DNA of 38,522 nucleotides from Streptomyces rochei (GTDB lineage Bacteria; Actinomycetota; Actinomycetes; Streptomycetales; Streptomycetaceae). The stretch is taken from positions 1 through 38,522 of the forward strand of contig MUMD01000165.1 of assembly GCA_002155895.1 (NCBI GenBank), written 5' to 3'. Shown here in pieces: positions 29,634 through 36,897 of this stretch (positions are counted from its first letter, which is position 1; each line of letters opens with the position of its first letter). The translations under genes were made by a program, and so were the position numbers. The notes beneath the pieces are model-generated. The model made no database searches. It had not been told where the DNA came from and was given only the letters and a program-made list of their open reading frames with translations.

Positions 29634-30515
29634 TCAGGCATTGTCCCGGATGCCCGCGAAGAGGTCGTCCTCGGGGAGGGAGGTTTCCACGAGGGACTTC
29701 GCGAGCTCGTACTCCTCGGTGGGCCAGACCTCCTTCTGGATCTCCATCGGCACCCGGAACCAGCCCCCGTCGGGGTCGATCTGGGTGGCGTGCGCGATCA
29801 GCGCCTTGTCGCGGATCTCGAAGAAGTCGGCGCAGGGCACGTGCGTGGTGAGCGTGCGCTCCTTGCGCTCGAACTCCGACCAGCGCTTGAGCCAGTCCCC
29901 GTAGGGCGACTCCAGGCCGCGCTCGAGCAGCGCGTTGTGCAGCGCCTCCGTGCGGGGGCGGTTGAAGCCCTGGTTGTAGTAGACCTTCAGCGGCTGGTAG
30001 GCCGCCCCGTACTCCGCCTCCGGGTACTTCTCGGTGTCCGCCGCGCCCTCGAAGGCCACCATCGTGATCTTGTGGGTCATGATGTGGTCGGGGTGCGGGT
30101 AGCCGCCGTTCTCGTCGTAGGTGGTGATCACCTGGGGGCGGAAGGCGCGGATCTTGCGCACCAGCTCGCCGGCCGCCTTGTCGACGTCCTCCAGGGCGAA
30201 GCAGCCCTCCGGCAGCGGCGGCAGCGGGTCGCCCTCGGGCAGTCCGGAGTCGACGAAGCCGAGCCACTCCTGCTTGACGCCGAGGATCTCCCGGGCCTCG
30301 TCCATCTCCTTCTTGCGCACCTCGTGGATGTGCTCCTCGATGTACGCGTCGCCCTGGAGCTTGGGGTTGAGGATGGAGCCGCGTTCCCCGCCCGTGCAGG
30401 TCACCACCAGCACGTCCACCCCCTCGGACACGTACTTCGCCATGGTGGCCGCGCCCTTGCTCGACTCGTCGTCGGGGTGGGCGTGGACGGCCATCAGTCG
30501 CAGCTGGTCAGTCAA
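29634..30515 (-). CDS. mca: Mycothiol S-conjugate amidase
   Basis: 293 residues of the PIG-L/LmbE zinc amidase family. The zinc site is visible as HAHPDDES (11-18), with H13 and D16, and YPHPDH in the middle; YYNQGFNR is typical of Mca. Mca cleaves mycothiol-toxin conjugates to release a mercapturic acid for export and recovers glucosaminyl-inositol; mycothiol is the main thiol of actinomycetes. The length and the C-terminal extension fit Mca better than the deacetylase MshB. The start is TTG 30515 with GAGGA 8 nt upstream. Divergent from the DUF4307 gene. Confidence 0.95.
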   Translation of the reverse strand: MTDQLRLMAVHAHPDDESSKGAATMAKYVSEGVDVLVVTCTGGERGSILNPKLQGDAYIEEHIHEVRKKEMDEAREILGVKQEWLGFVDSGLPEGDPLPPLPEGCFALEDVDKAAGELVRKIRAFRPQVITTYDENGGYPHPDHIMTHKITMVAFEGAADTEKYPEAEYGAAYQPLKVYYNQGFNRPRTEALHNALLERGLESPYGDWLKRWSEFERKERTLTTHVPCADFFEIRDKALIAHATQIDPDGGWFRVPMEIQKEVWPTEEYELAKSLVETSLPEDDLFAGIRDNA

Positions 30516-30625
30516 GACTCATTCCTCGGTCAGTCGGCGCCCTGGTGCATCGGCGCGATCCAATGGGTGCCGCCCCGTAGGGGCGTCCGTGAGGGGCGGC
30601 GGTCGGGTGGCGGGTGGGCGGCTTC

Positions 30626-30631
30626 TATAGT
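30626..30631 (+). promoter_or_regulatory. -10-like hexamer of the DUF4307 gene
   Basis: TATAGT stands out in this GC-rich sequence, 63 nt before ATG 30695. No clear -35 is seen. Its complement ACTATA could also serve the divergent mca gene. Confidence 0.35.
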
Positions 30632-30694
30632 GACCGAATCGGGCGCGGAATAATTCCACGGCCCGGCGGACCCGCTCCAGCGGAGAGGACGATC

Positions 30695-31093
30695 ATGAGT
30701 ACGGCGAGCACACGAGCGCCCGAGAGCCGGTACGGCCGCTCCTCGGACGAACGGGCCGACCGCACGCTCAAGATCGTCGGTGCCGTGCTCGGGGCCGTCC
30801 TGCTCGCCGTCATCGGCTGGTTCGGCTACCACTACGTCGGCCAGAACAAGATCAGTGGCGAGCTGATCGGGTTCGAGCTGGCCGAGGACTCGGTGCAGGT
30901 GCACCTGGAGGTCCGCAAGGACGCGGGGGTCACCGGCTACTGCACGGTCCGCTCCCAGGCGGAGGACGGCGACGAGGTGGGCCGGGCGGACTTCCGCTTC
31001 GAGGACGACGACACGCGCATCGACCGGGTCGTCACCCTGCGCACCAAGGCGGCGGGCACGACGGCCGAGCTGCTCGGCTGCCACGCGGACTGA
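30695..31093 (+). CDS. DUF4307 membrane-anchored protein
   Basis: 132 residues. A basic N-terminus (ADRTLKIVG) leads to one membrane helix (about 27-47), followed by an extracytoplasmic beta-rich domain of about 85 residues. C83 (GYCTVR) and C129 (LLGCHAD) could form a disulfide outside the cell. This matches the small actinobacterial DUF4307 family commonly found beside mca; its function is unknown. ATG 30695 is preceded by GGAGAGGA at 7 nt. The frame is open upstream to 30614 but that part overlaps the promoter. Confidence 0.82.
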   Translation: MSTASTRAPESRYGRSSDERADRTLKIVGAVLGAVLLAVIGWFGYHYVGQNKISGELIGFELAEDSVQVHLEVRKDAGVTGYCTVRSQAEDGDEVGRADFRFEDDDTRIDRVVTLRTKAAGTTAELLGCHAD

Positions 31094-31274
31094 TCCCACG
31101 GGCGTCCGCCGCCACCAATCCACAGGCCCTGACCTGCGGACTCACGATTCTGGTGGCTTATGTCCTCCCCCTTTGGGCAGTCAATTGTTAGGCTCGTGGT
31201 TTCGCCCTTCCGTGAAGGAACATCCTTCTGGGTAGGGCGTTGATTTGTATTCCCAGTACCAACGAGGAGCACCC

Positions 31275-31772
31275 GTGACCCAGACCAGCGAGAACGTCAC
31301 CTGGCTGACCCAGGAGGCGTACAACAAGCTCAAGGAGGAGCTTGCATACCTTACTGGTCCTGCGCGCACCGAGATCTCTGCCAAGATCGCCGCGGCGCGT
31401 GAGGAGGGGGACCTGCGCGAGAACGGCGGGTACCACGCGGCGAAGGAGGAGCAGGGCAAGCAGGAGCTCCGCGTGCGCCAGCTGACCCAGCTGCTCGAGA
31501 GCGCCAAGGTGGGTGAGGCTCCGGCCGCCGACGGCGCGGTGGCGCCCGGCATGGTGGTCACGATCGCCTTCGACGGTGACGAGGACGACACGCTGACCTT
31601 CCTGCTCGCCTCGCGCGAGTACGCGAGCTCGGACATCGAGACCTACTCGCCGCAGTCCCCGCTGGGCTCGGGCGTCATCGGCCACAAGGTCGGCGAGGAC
31701 GCCGAGTACGAGCTGCCGAACGGCAAGATGGCCTCCGTGAAGATCCTGAAGGCCGAGCCGTACAACGGCTGA
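31275..31772 (+). CDS. greA: Transcription elongation factor GreA
   Basis: 165 residues. The N-terminal antiparallel coiled coil carries the tip EEGDLRENGGYHAAKEEQG with the acidic residues that enter the RNA polymerase secondary channel and stimulate RNA cleavage in backtracked complexes. The C-terminal FKBP-like domain ends with SPLGSGVIGHKVGED, a family signature. The GTG at 31275 has GAGGAG 5 nt upstream and fits the family N-terminus (TWLTQEAYNKLKEEL); the in-frame upstream codons to 31245 lie in the leader. The 31094-31274 leader holds a short CCTTC/GAAGG hairpin. It is a single gene followed by strong hairpins. Confidence 0.97.
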   Translation: MTQTSENVTWLTQEAYNKLKEELAYLTGPARTEISAKIAAAREEGDLRENGGYHAAKEEQGKQELRVRQLTQLLESAKVGEAPAADGAVAPGMVVTIAFDGDEDDTLTFLLASREYASSDIETYSPQSPLGSGVIGHKVGEDAEYELPNGKMASVKILKAEPYNG

Positions 31773-31781
31773 CCCGGCCGA

Positions 31782-31855
31782 CGGCCCGGGCCCCCGCGGG
31801 GCCGGGCCGGTATCCGTGCTGTGCGGGCCCCCGGCGTCCTGGTGACGCCGGGGGC
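31782..31855. terminator. Tandem hairpins between greA and the ABC permease gene
   Basis: First stem 31782-31809: CGGCCCGG pairs with CCGGGCCG, with a CCCC/GGGG top and one bulged G. Second stem 31827-31855: GCCCCCGGCGTC and GACGCCGGGGGC, 12 perfect pairs with a 5-nt loop. The second ends 5 nt before the permease stop, so it can act on both strands. Confidence 0.82.
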
Positions 31856-31859
31856 TTCG

Positions 31860-32726
31860 TCATGCGGCGGCCGAGCGGTACTTGCGCACCGCCAGCGTGC
31901 GGAAGACCGCGATGATCAGTACGGACCAGATCAGCGAGGCCCAGACGGGGTGCTGCATGGGCCAGGCGTCGGACTGCACGACACCCGGGTTGCCGAACAG
32001 CTCGCGCGTGGCCTGCACGGTCGCGCTGAACGGGTTCCACTCGGCGATGTGGCGCAGCCAGGGGGTCATCTGGCTGGAGTCCACGAACGCGTTCGACACG
32101 AAGGTCACCGGGAACAGCCAGATGATCCCGCCCGAGGTCGCCGCCTCCGGGGTGCGGACCGACAGCCCGATCAGGGCGCCGATCCACGTGAACGCGTACC
32201 CGAGCAGGAGGAGCAGGCCGAAGGCGCCCAGCACCTTCCCGGCGTTGGTCGGCTCGGCGGACCCCACGCGCCAGCCGACGAGGAGCGCGACGACGGCGAG
32301 GACCAGCACCGTGACGCAGGTCTGCGCGAGGTCGGCGACGGTCCGGCCGGTCAGCACGGCGCCGCGGGCCATCGGCAGCGACCGGAAGCGGTCGACCAGC
32401 CCCTTCTGCATGTCGTCGGCGATGCCGGCGGCCGATCCGGCGGTGGCGAAGGTGACGGTCTGGGCGAAGATGCCGGCCATCAGGAAGTCCTTGTAGACGT
32501 CCGCGTCGGTGGTGTTCCCGATCTTCATCGAGCCACCGAAGACGTAGGTGAAGAGGACCACGAACATGACCGGCTGGATGACCCCGAAGAGGACCATCTC
32601 CGGGATCCGGGTCATCCGGATCAGATTCCTGCGGGCGATGACCAGCGAGTCCCGCACGGACTGGCCCACGGAACCGACGGAACCGGTGTGTGCCGCGGTC
32701 CGCGCGGCGTCGGTGGCGGCGCTCAC
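31860..32726 (-). CDS. ABC-2 type permease (DrrB-like)
   Basis: 288 residues with about six membrane helices, beginning after a soluble N-terminus of about 40 residues. Typical ABC-2/DrrB segments are present: IQPVMFVVLFTYVFGG near the first helix, DDMQKGLVDRFRSLPMARGAVL in the cytoplasmic loop, and WNPFSATVQATRELFG before the last helix. It forms the membrane part of a drug or lipid exporter with the ATPase encoded just upstream; its GTG overlaps the ATPase stop (GTGA, 32723-32726). The substrate is not predictable. Confidence 0.92.
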   Translation of the reverse strand: MSAATDAARTAAHTGSVGSVGQSVRDSLVIARRNLIRMTRIPEMVLFGVIQPVMFVVLFTYVFGGSMKIGNTTDADVYKDFLMAGIFAQTVTFATAGSAAGIADDMQKGLVDRFRSLPMARGAVLTGRTVADLAQTCVTVLVLAVVALLVGWRVGSAEPTNAGKVLGAFGLLLLLGYAFTWIGALIGLSVRTPEAATSGGIIWLFPVTFVSNAFVDSSQMTPWLRHIAEWNPFSATVQATRELFGNPGVVQSDAWPMQHPVWASLIWSVLIIAVFRTLAVRKYRSAAA

Positions 32727-33730
32727 TTGGCGGCCTCCTTCTCGGGCTGGTGACCGGGGTCTGTCTCGGGGTCGTCGTCCTCCGCCTTGGTCTCGGCCGC
32801 GTGGCCGGTGAGGGAGAGGAAGACGTCGTCGAGGGTGGGGCGGCGCAGGCCGATGTCGTCGATCTCGATGCCGCGCGTGTCCAGCTCGCGGATCACCTCG
32901 GCGAGCAGCTTGGCACCGCCGGTGACGGGGACGGTGAGCTTGCGGGTGTGGTCCTCGACGGTGGTGGCGCCCTTGCCGAAGCCGGTGAGCACCTCGGCGG
33001 CCGTCGCCATGTGCTCGCGCTCGTGCACCACGACCTCGACGCGCTCCCCGCCGGTGCGCGCCTTGAGCTCGTCCGAGGTGCCGCGGGCGATGACGTGTCC
33101 GCGGTCGACGACCGCGATGTCGTGCGCGAGGTGGTCGGCCTCCTCCAGGTACTGGGTGGTGAGCAGCAGGGTCGTACCGCCGGAGACCAGCTGCTTGATG
33201 ACTTCCCAGAGCTGCTGGCGGTTGCGCGGGTCCAGGCCGGTCGTCGGCTCGTCCATGAACATGACGGGCGGGGAGACGACCAGGGCGGCGGCGAGGTCGA
33301 GCCGCCGGCGCATGCCGCCGGAGTAGGTCTTGGCGGGGCGGTCGGCGGCGTCCGAGAGGTGGAACTGCTCCAGCAGCTCGACGGCGCGGGCCTTCGCCGC
33401 CCTGGCCCGCATCTGGTAGAGCTGGCCGACCATCTGGAGGTTCTCACGGCCGGTCAGGTACTCGTCGACCGCGGCGAACTGGCCGGAGAGGCCGATCGAG
33501 CGGCGGACCTCGTTGGGGTGTGCGAGGACGTCGATGCCCGCGACGAACGCCCTGCCGCTGTCCGGGCGCAGCAGCGTCGTCAGGCAGCGGACGGCGGTGG
33601 TCTTGCCCGCGCCGTTCGGCCCGAGGAGGCCGAGGACGGTGCCTTCGGGGACGTCCAGGTCGACGCCGTCCAGTGCCCTTACGTCACCGAAGGTCTTCAC
33701 CAGGCCTTCGGCATAGATGGCGCCCGGCAT
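32723..33730 (-). CDS. ABC exporter ATPase (DrrA-like)
   Basis: 335 residues. Walker A GPNGAGKT (37-44), signature YSGGM (136-140), Walker B VMFMDEP (156-162) and the C-terminal LRRPTLDDVFLSLTG, characteristic of DrrA-type daunorubicin-resistance ATPases. It drives export through the permease encoded next. I chose ATG 33730 because GGAG lies 6 nt before it; GTG 33742 would add four residues but lacks a ribosome site. A -10-like TAGGCT (33769-33764) lies about 34 nt upstream, followed by direct and inverted repeats that suggest a dedicated repressor. Confidence 0.93.
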   Translation of the reverse strand: MPGAIYAEGLVKTFGDVRALDGVDLDVPEGTVLGLLGPNGAGKTTAVRCLTTLLRPDSGRAFVAGIDVLAHPNEVRRSIGLSGQFAAVDEYLTGRENLQMVGQLYQMRARAAKARAVELLEQFHLSDAADRPAKTYSGGMRRRLDLAAALVVSPPVMFMDEPTTGLDPRNRQQLWEVIKQLVSGGTTLLLTTQYLEEADHLAHDIAVVDRGHVIARGTSDELKARTGGERVEVVVHEREHMATAAEVLTGFGKGATTVEDHTRKLTVPVTGGAKLLAEVIRELDTRGIEIDDIGLRRPTLDDVFLSLTGHAAETKAEDDDPETDPGHQPEKEAAK

Positions 33731-33791
33731 ATGAGTCTCCACGTCTTCGGGGAATCTTCGGAAAGCCTAGGTTTGTACGTTTCGCGGCGCC

Positions 33792-33848
33792 CGGCGAGCG
33801 ATTTACGGCGAGCGATCCACGTCACACCATAACGCGATGTATCGCGTT
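33792..33848 (-). promoter_or_regulatory. Operator region of the DrrAB-like exporter
   Basis: Two elements lie upstream of the TAGGCT box. CGGCGAGCGAT occurs twice as a direct repeat (33792-33802, 33806-33816). AACGCGAT-GT-ATCGCGTT (33831-33848) is an exact inverted repeat, 8+2+8. Its A/T-flanked CGCGAT core is similar in style to PadR- and TetR-type operators, which often control such exporters. No PadR or TetR gene is in the window; the nearest regulator is the MarR gene at 35375. Confidence 0.55.
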
Positions 33849-33891
33849 TTACAACGCACGGGCGCGCATGCGTCCGCCCGCGCCGTCGGGG

Positions 33892-33985
33892 CCGGTGGTC
33901 CCGTGGTGCCGGTGGTGCCGGTGGTCCCGTGGTGCCGGTGGTCCCGTGGTGCCGGTGGTCCCGTGGTGCCGGTGGTGCCGTAGTG
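33892..33985. repeat. CCGGTGGTC/CCGTGGTG tandem repeat
   Basis: Eleven short units alternate between 9 nt (CCGGTGGTC or CCGGTGGTG) and 8 nt (CCGTGGTG, last CCGTAGTG). The 17-nt pair CCGGTGGTCCCGTGGTG recurs four times. It lies between the ilvA 3' end and the exporter operators. The unit lengths do not keep a reading frame, so it is not coding. One strand is strongly G/T-rich, the other C/A-rich. Confidence 0.85.
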
Positions 33986-34000
33986 CCGCGCCGGCGCCTC

Positions 34001-35230
34001 TCAGCCGATGACCGGGTAGCCGGCCTCCCGCAGAGCGCGCCCGACCTCGACGCAGTGCTCCGGGCCCTTCGTCTCCAGGTGGAGCTCGACCTCCGCCTCC
34101 GTGAGCCCGAGCCGCGGGTCGGTCCGTACGTGGCTCACGTCCAACACGTTCGCGTCCACCACCGACAGCACCCCCAGCAGCGTGGCCAGCGCCCCCGGCC
34201 GGTCCGTCAGACGCAGGCGAACGGCCAGGTAGCGGCCCTGGGCGGCCATGCCGTGCCGCAGCACGCCCTGCATCAGCACCGGGTCCACGTTCCCGCCGGA
34301 CAGCACCGCCACCACCGGGCCCGCGAAGGCGCCGGGCTCGCTCAGCAGCGCCGCCACCGGGCTCGCGCCGGCCGGCTCCACCACCAGCTTGGCCCGCTCC
34401 AGGCACAGCAGCAGGGCGGTGGACAGCTCGTCCTCGGAGACCGTGCGCACCTCGTCCACCAGATCGCCGACGATCCCGAACGGCACGTCACCGGGCCGCC
34501 CGACCTTGATGCCGTCGGCCATCGTCGAGGGGTGCTCGACGGCCACCGGGCGCCCCGCGGCGAGCGAGGGCGGGTACGCCGCCGCGCCCTCGGCCTGCAC
34601 GCCCACGATCCGCACGTCCGGCCGCAGCGCCTTCACCGCGACCGCGATCCCGGCCGCCAGCCCTCCCCCGCCGATGCCGACCACGACGGTCCGCACCTCG
34701 GGGCACTGCTCCAGGATCTCCAGCCCGACCGTGCCCTGCCCCGCGATGACGTCCGGGTGGTCGAAGGGGTGGATGAACACCGCGCCCGTCCGCTCGGCGT
34801 ACTCCTGCGCGGCGGCCAGCGTCTCGTCGACCACCTGGCCGTGCAGCCGCACCTCGGCGCCGTAGTCGCGGGTCGCGCTGATCTTGGGCAGCGGGGCGCC
34901 CTTCGGCATGAACACCGTCGCGTGCACCCCGAGCAGCGACGACGCCAGCGCCACGCCCTGCGCGTGGTTGCCCGCGCTCGCCGCGACCACGCCGGCGGCC
35001 CGCTGCTCGGGCAGCAGGCCGGCGATCCGGACGTAGGCGCCGCGCAGCTTGAACGAACCGGTCCGCTGGAGGTTCTCGCACTTGAGGTGCACCGGCGCGC
35101 CGACCAGTTGGGACAGGTGCCGGCTGCCCTCCATCGCGGTCACCCGCGCCACACCCGAGAGCATCTTCTGCGCCCCGCGCACGTCGTCGAGGGTGACGGG
35201 TGCGACAGGGGCGGCCGTGCGGTAGCTCAT
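34001..35230 (-). CDS. ilvA: Threonine ammonia-lyase
   Basis: 409 residues. PLP-dependent fold type II enzyme: K61 in RTGSFKLRGA holds PLP, SAGNHAQGVA binds the substrate carboxylate, GIGGGGLAAG binds the phosphate and SGGNVD lies near the C-terminus of the catalytic domain. Residues about 330-409 form one ACT domain (LTDRPGALATLLGVLS), the allosteric part. It converts threonine to 2-oxobutanoate, the first step toward isoleucine. One ACT domain and about 400 residues fit the shorter class of threonine deaminases. ATG 35230 begins the family N-terminus; the open frame upstream to 35779 is antisense to the MarR gene. Single gene. Confidence 0.94.
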   Translation of the reverse strand: MSYRTAAPVAPVTLDDVRGAQKMLSGVARVTAMEGSRHLSQLVGAPVHLKCENLQRTGSFKLRGAYVRIAGLLPEQRAAGVVAASAGNHAQGVALASSLLGVHATVFMPKGAPLPKISATRDYGAEVRLHGQVVDETLAAAQEYAERTGAVFIHPFDHPDVIAGQGTVGLEILEQCPEVRTVVVGIGGGGLAAGIAVAVKALRPDVRIVGVQAEGAAAYPPSLAAGRPVAVEHPSTMADGIKVGRPGDVPFGIVGDLVDEVRTVSEDELSTALLLCLERAKLVVEPAGASPVAALLSEPGAFAGPVVAVLSGGNVDPVLMQGVLRHGMAAQGRYLAVRLRLTDRPGALATLLGVLSVVDANVLDVSHVRTDPRLGLTEAEVELHLETKGPEHCVEVGRALREAGYPVIG

Positions 35231-35374
35231 GTCTCCAGCATCGCAGTTCACGGGCGCCCGAGGCCGTTGTGACCAACCTCCGAGACCCGCTTTGCCCGGC
35301 GCGGGCCCGGCTCGCCGCCCGGCCGCGTACCCTGTCCCCCAATTAGCAGCCCTCCACGAAGTGAGCCCCCGGCC

Positions 35375-35902
35375 ATGCCCACAACACCTGAAATGTCGAT
35401 GGACATGACGACCGCCGGTGACACCGGTCTTCTCGAGACGCTCCAGCACGAGGTGGCGCTCTTCGCCCGTCGTGCCGAACAGACCCGGCTCGGTGGCGTC
35501 GGGCAGGTGCGCAACACCATGGACCGCGCCGCCTACCTGCTGCTCAACCGCCTCGACAAAGAGGGCCCGATGGGCGTGAAGGCGCTCGCGGCGAGCATGG
35601 GCATCGACTCCTCCACCGTCACCCGGCAGGTGGCCCCGCTCGTCGACACCGGCCTGGTCAAGCGGACCTCGCACCCCGAGGACGGCCGCGCGGTGGTCCT
35701 CCAGCTGTCCCCGCGCGGCGTGTCGCGGCTGGAGGAGGTCCGCTCCTCCCGGCGTCAGCTCATGGCCGAGCTGACACACGACTGGGCGCCGGAGGAGCGC
35801 GAGGCGTTCTGCACGCTCCTCGCGCGCTTCAACGGCGCCCTGTCCGCCCGTATGGCCCCCTCGGGCGCGGCGGCGGGCCAGGACTCGCCCGCCTCCTCCT
35901 GA
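35375..35902 (+). CDS. MarR-family regulator
   Basis: 175 residues. The winged helix-turn-helix is clear: MGVKALAASMGIDSSTVTRQVAPLVDTGLVKRTSHPEDGRAVVLQLSP in order, with the DxRxxx wing (PEDGRAV). N- and C-terminal helices (LLETLQHEVALFARRA, LLARFNGALSARM) would form the dimer interface. Members repress exporter or stress genes and respond to small phenolic ligands. ATG 35375 is used; ATG 35396 is an alternative, and no strong ribosome site marks either. TACCCT at about 35328 may be its -10. Divergent from ilvA, so it could regulate itself or a nearby gene; the target is unknown. Confidence 0.9.
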   Translation: MPTTPEMSMDMTTAGDTGLLETLQHEVALFARRAEQTRLGGVGQVRNTMDRAAYLLLNRLDKEGPMGVKALAASMGIDSSTVTRQVAPLVDTGLVKRTSHPEDGRAVVLQLSPRGVSRLEEVRSSRRQLMAELTHDWAPEEREAFCTLLARFNGALSARMAPSGAAAGQDSPASS

Positions 35903-35931
35903 GCCTCGCTCCCGGGCCCCGCCGGACGGCC

Positions 35932-35960
35932 GCCGGGCTCACGGGTGCCGGGCTCACGGG
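35932..35960. repeat. 14-nt tandem duplication
   Basis: GCCGGGCTCACGGG occurs twice back to back after the MarR gene, separated by one T. It looks like a recent local duplication in the spacer; no function is evident. Confidence 0.5.
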
Positions 35961-35996
35961 CCGGCCGGGCTTTCGCGAGCGGATCGCACCGGACTC

Positions 35997-36026
35997 TTGA
36001 CCGACGGGCCGCCCCTGGCCTGATAT
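35997..36026 (+). promoter_or_regulatory. Promoter of the sigma-like gene
   Basis: TTGACC (35997-36002) and TGATAT (36021-36026), 18 nt apart, closely fit a housekeeping (HrdB-type) promoter. The start would be near 36033, giving a leader of about 50 nt before GTG 36086. It is the best-formed promoter in the window. Confidence 0.6.
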
Positions 36027-36085
36027 GAGACCTCAGGGGTCGTCGTCGAATCCCGGAGGCCGTCGCTCTCCGGGCGGGAGGCGCG

Positions 36086-36592
36086 GTGCGAGACAGGCAG
36101 GTGTCCCCCGGCGCCCGCCGTGCCCGGGAGTTCCAGGCGTTCGTCGCGGGCGCGGCAGGGCGGCTGCTGCATGCCGCCACCCTGCTCACGGCCGAGGCGC
36201 CGGACGACAATCCGCGCGCGCGGCGCCTGCTCGCCGTCTCCCTCGCCCACACGTACGCGTACTGGGACCAGTTGCACGGCGACGATCCGTACGACCGCAC
36301 CCGCCAGTACCTGGCCACCCGCTTCGCCCGCGAGGCGTGGCACCGCCACGGCGGCGGCCTGGGCCGGGGTCGCAGACGCCCCGCCGGCCGGCTGGGCGGG
36401 CTCACGCCGCAGGAGCGCCTGATCCTGGTGCTCAGGCTCTACGAGGGTGTCGCGGAGGAACAGGCGGCGGCCCTGCTGGGCCTGCCCGTGGAACGCGTAC
36501 GGACGATCTGCGACCGGGCGACGGCCACGCTGCTGCACCCGCCCGCCGAACCGTCCCGTCCGGTGGCGGAGCCGAAGGCGGCGACGTCGTGA
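36086..36592 (+). CDS. Sigma-factor-like protein with degenerate region 2
   Basis: 168 residues. Residues 105-151 (LTPQERLILVLRLYEGVAEEQAAALLGLPVERVRTICDRA in order) are a sigma region-4 helix-turn-helix as in the SigE-like ECF group. The N-terminal part (14-88) has the length and opening of region 2 (FVAGAAGRLLHAATLLT) but lacks the usual -10-recognition residues. It may be a weak or accessory sigma, or a DNA-binding derivative. GTG 36086 has GGGAGG 4 nt upstream. The small membrane protein encoded 37 nt later could be a partner. Confidence 0.72.
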   Translation: MRDRQVSPGARRAREFQAFVAGAAGRLLHAATLLTAEAPDDNPRARRLLAVSLAHTYAYWDQLHGDDPYDRTRQYLATRFAREAWHRHGGGLGRGRRRPAGRLGGLTPQERLILVLRLYEGVAEEQAAALLGLPVERVRTICDRATATLLHPPAEPSRPVAEPKAATS

Positions 36593-36629
36593 CGGCCGCG
36601 CGCGCGAGGAGTGCGGGGAGGCGGTGCCG

Positions 36630-36887
36630 GTGAACCGTCCGCAGCGGGAGGCGGCGGCCCGGCGGATCATGGAGCAGTCGCCGCCGCGGGTGCCGCCGGA
36701 GCTGTACGCGGACGCCGTGCGCCGCGGCGGCCGGGTGCTGCGGCGCAGGACCGCCGTGCGCCGCCTGCTGTGGGTGGTGCTGGCAGCCGTGGTCGTGGCC
36801 TTCACGGTGTGGGCGCTGACCGTCCGGCCGTGGGTGGAGCCGCCGTCGGAGACGACCCCACCCGTGACCGGCTGGGAGGGCTGGTGA
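36630..36887 (+). CDS. Small membrane protein, possible anti-sigma-like partner
   Basis: 85 residues. A basic cytoplasmic N-terminus of about 45 residues (REAAARRIMEQSPPRVPPEL, then RRGGRVLRRRTAVRR) precedes one membrane helix (about 47-66) and a short acidic, Pro-rich outside tail. Size, topology and place after a sigma-like gene fit a reduced membrane anti-sigma factor, but no zinc-binding HxxxCxxC motif is present, so this is inference. GTG 36630 sits 9 nt after GGGGAG; GTG 36624 is possible. It converges on metB with 10 nt between. Confidence 0.65.
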   Translation: MNRPQREAAARRIMEQSPPRVPPELYADAVRRGGRVLRRRTAVRRLLWVVLAAVVVAFTVWALTVRPWVEPPSETTPPVTGWEGW

Positions 36888-36897
36888 GCCGTCCGGG

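Noticed and set aside
33892-33985. CRISPR array
   Set aside because: The units are 8-9 nt and contiguous with no spacers; no cas genes are present.
35231-35779. N-terminal extension of ilvA
   Set aside because: It runs antisense to the MarR gene, and the family N-terminus begins at ATG 35230.
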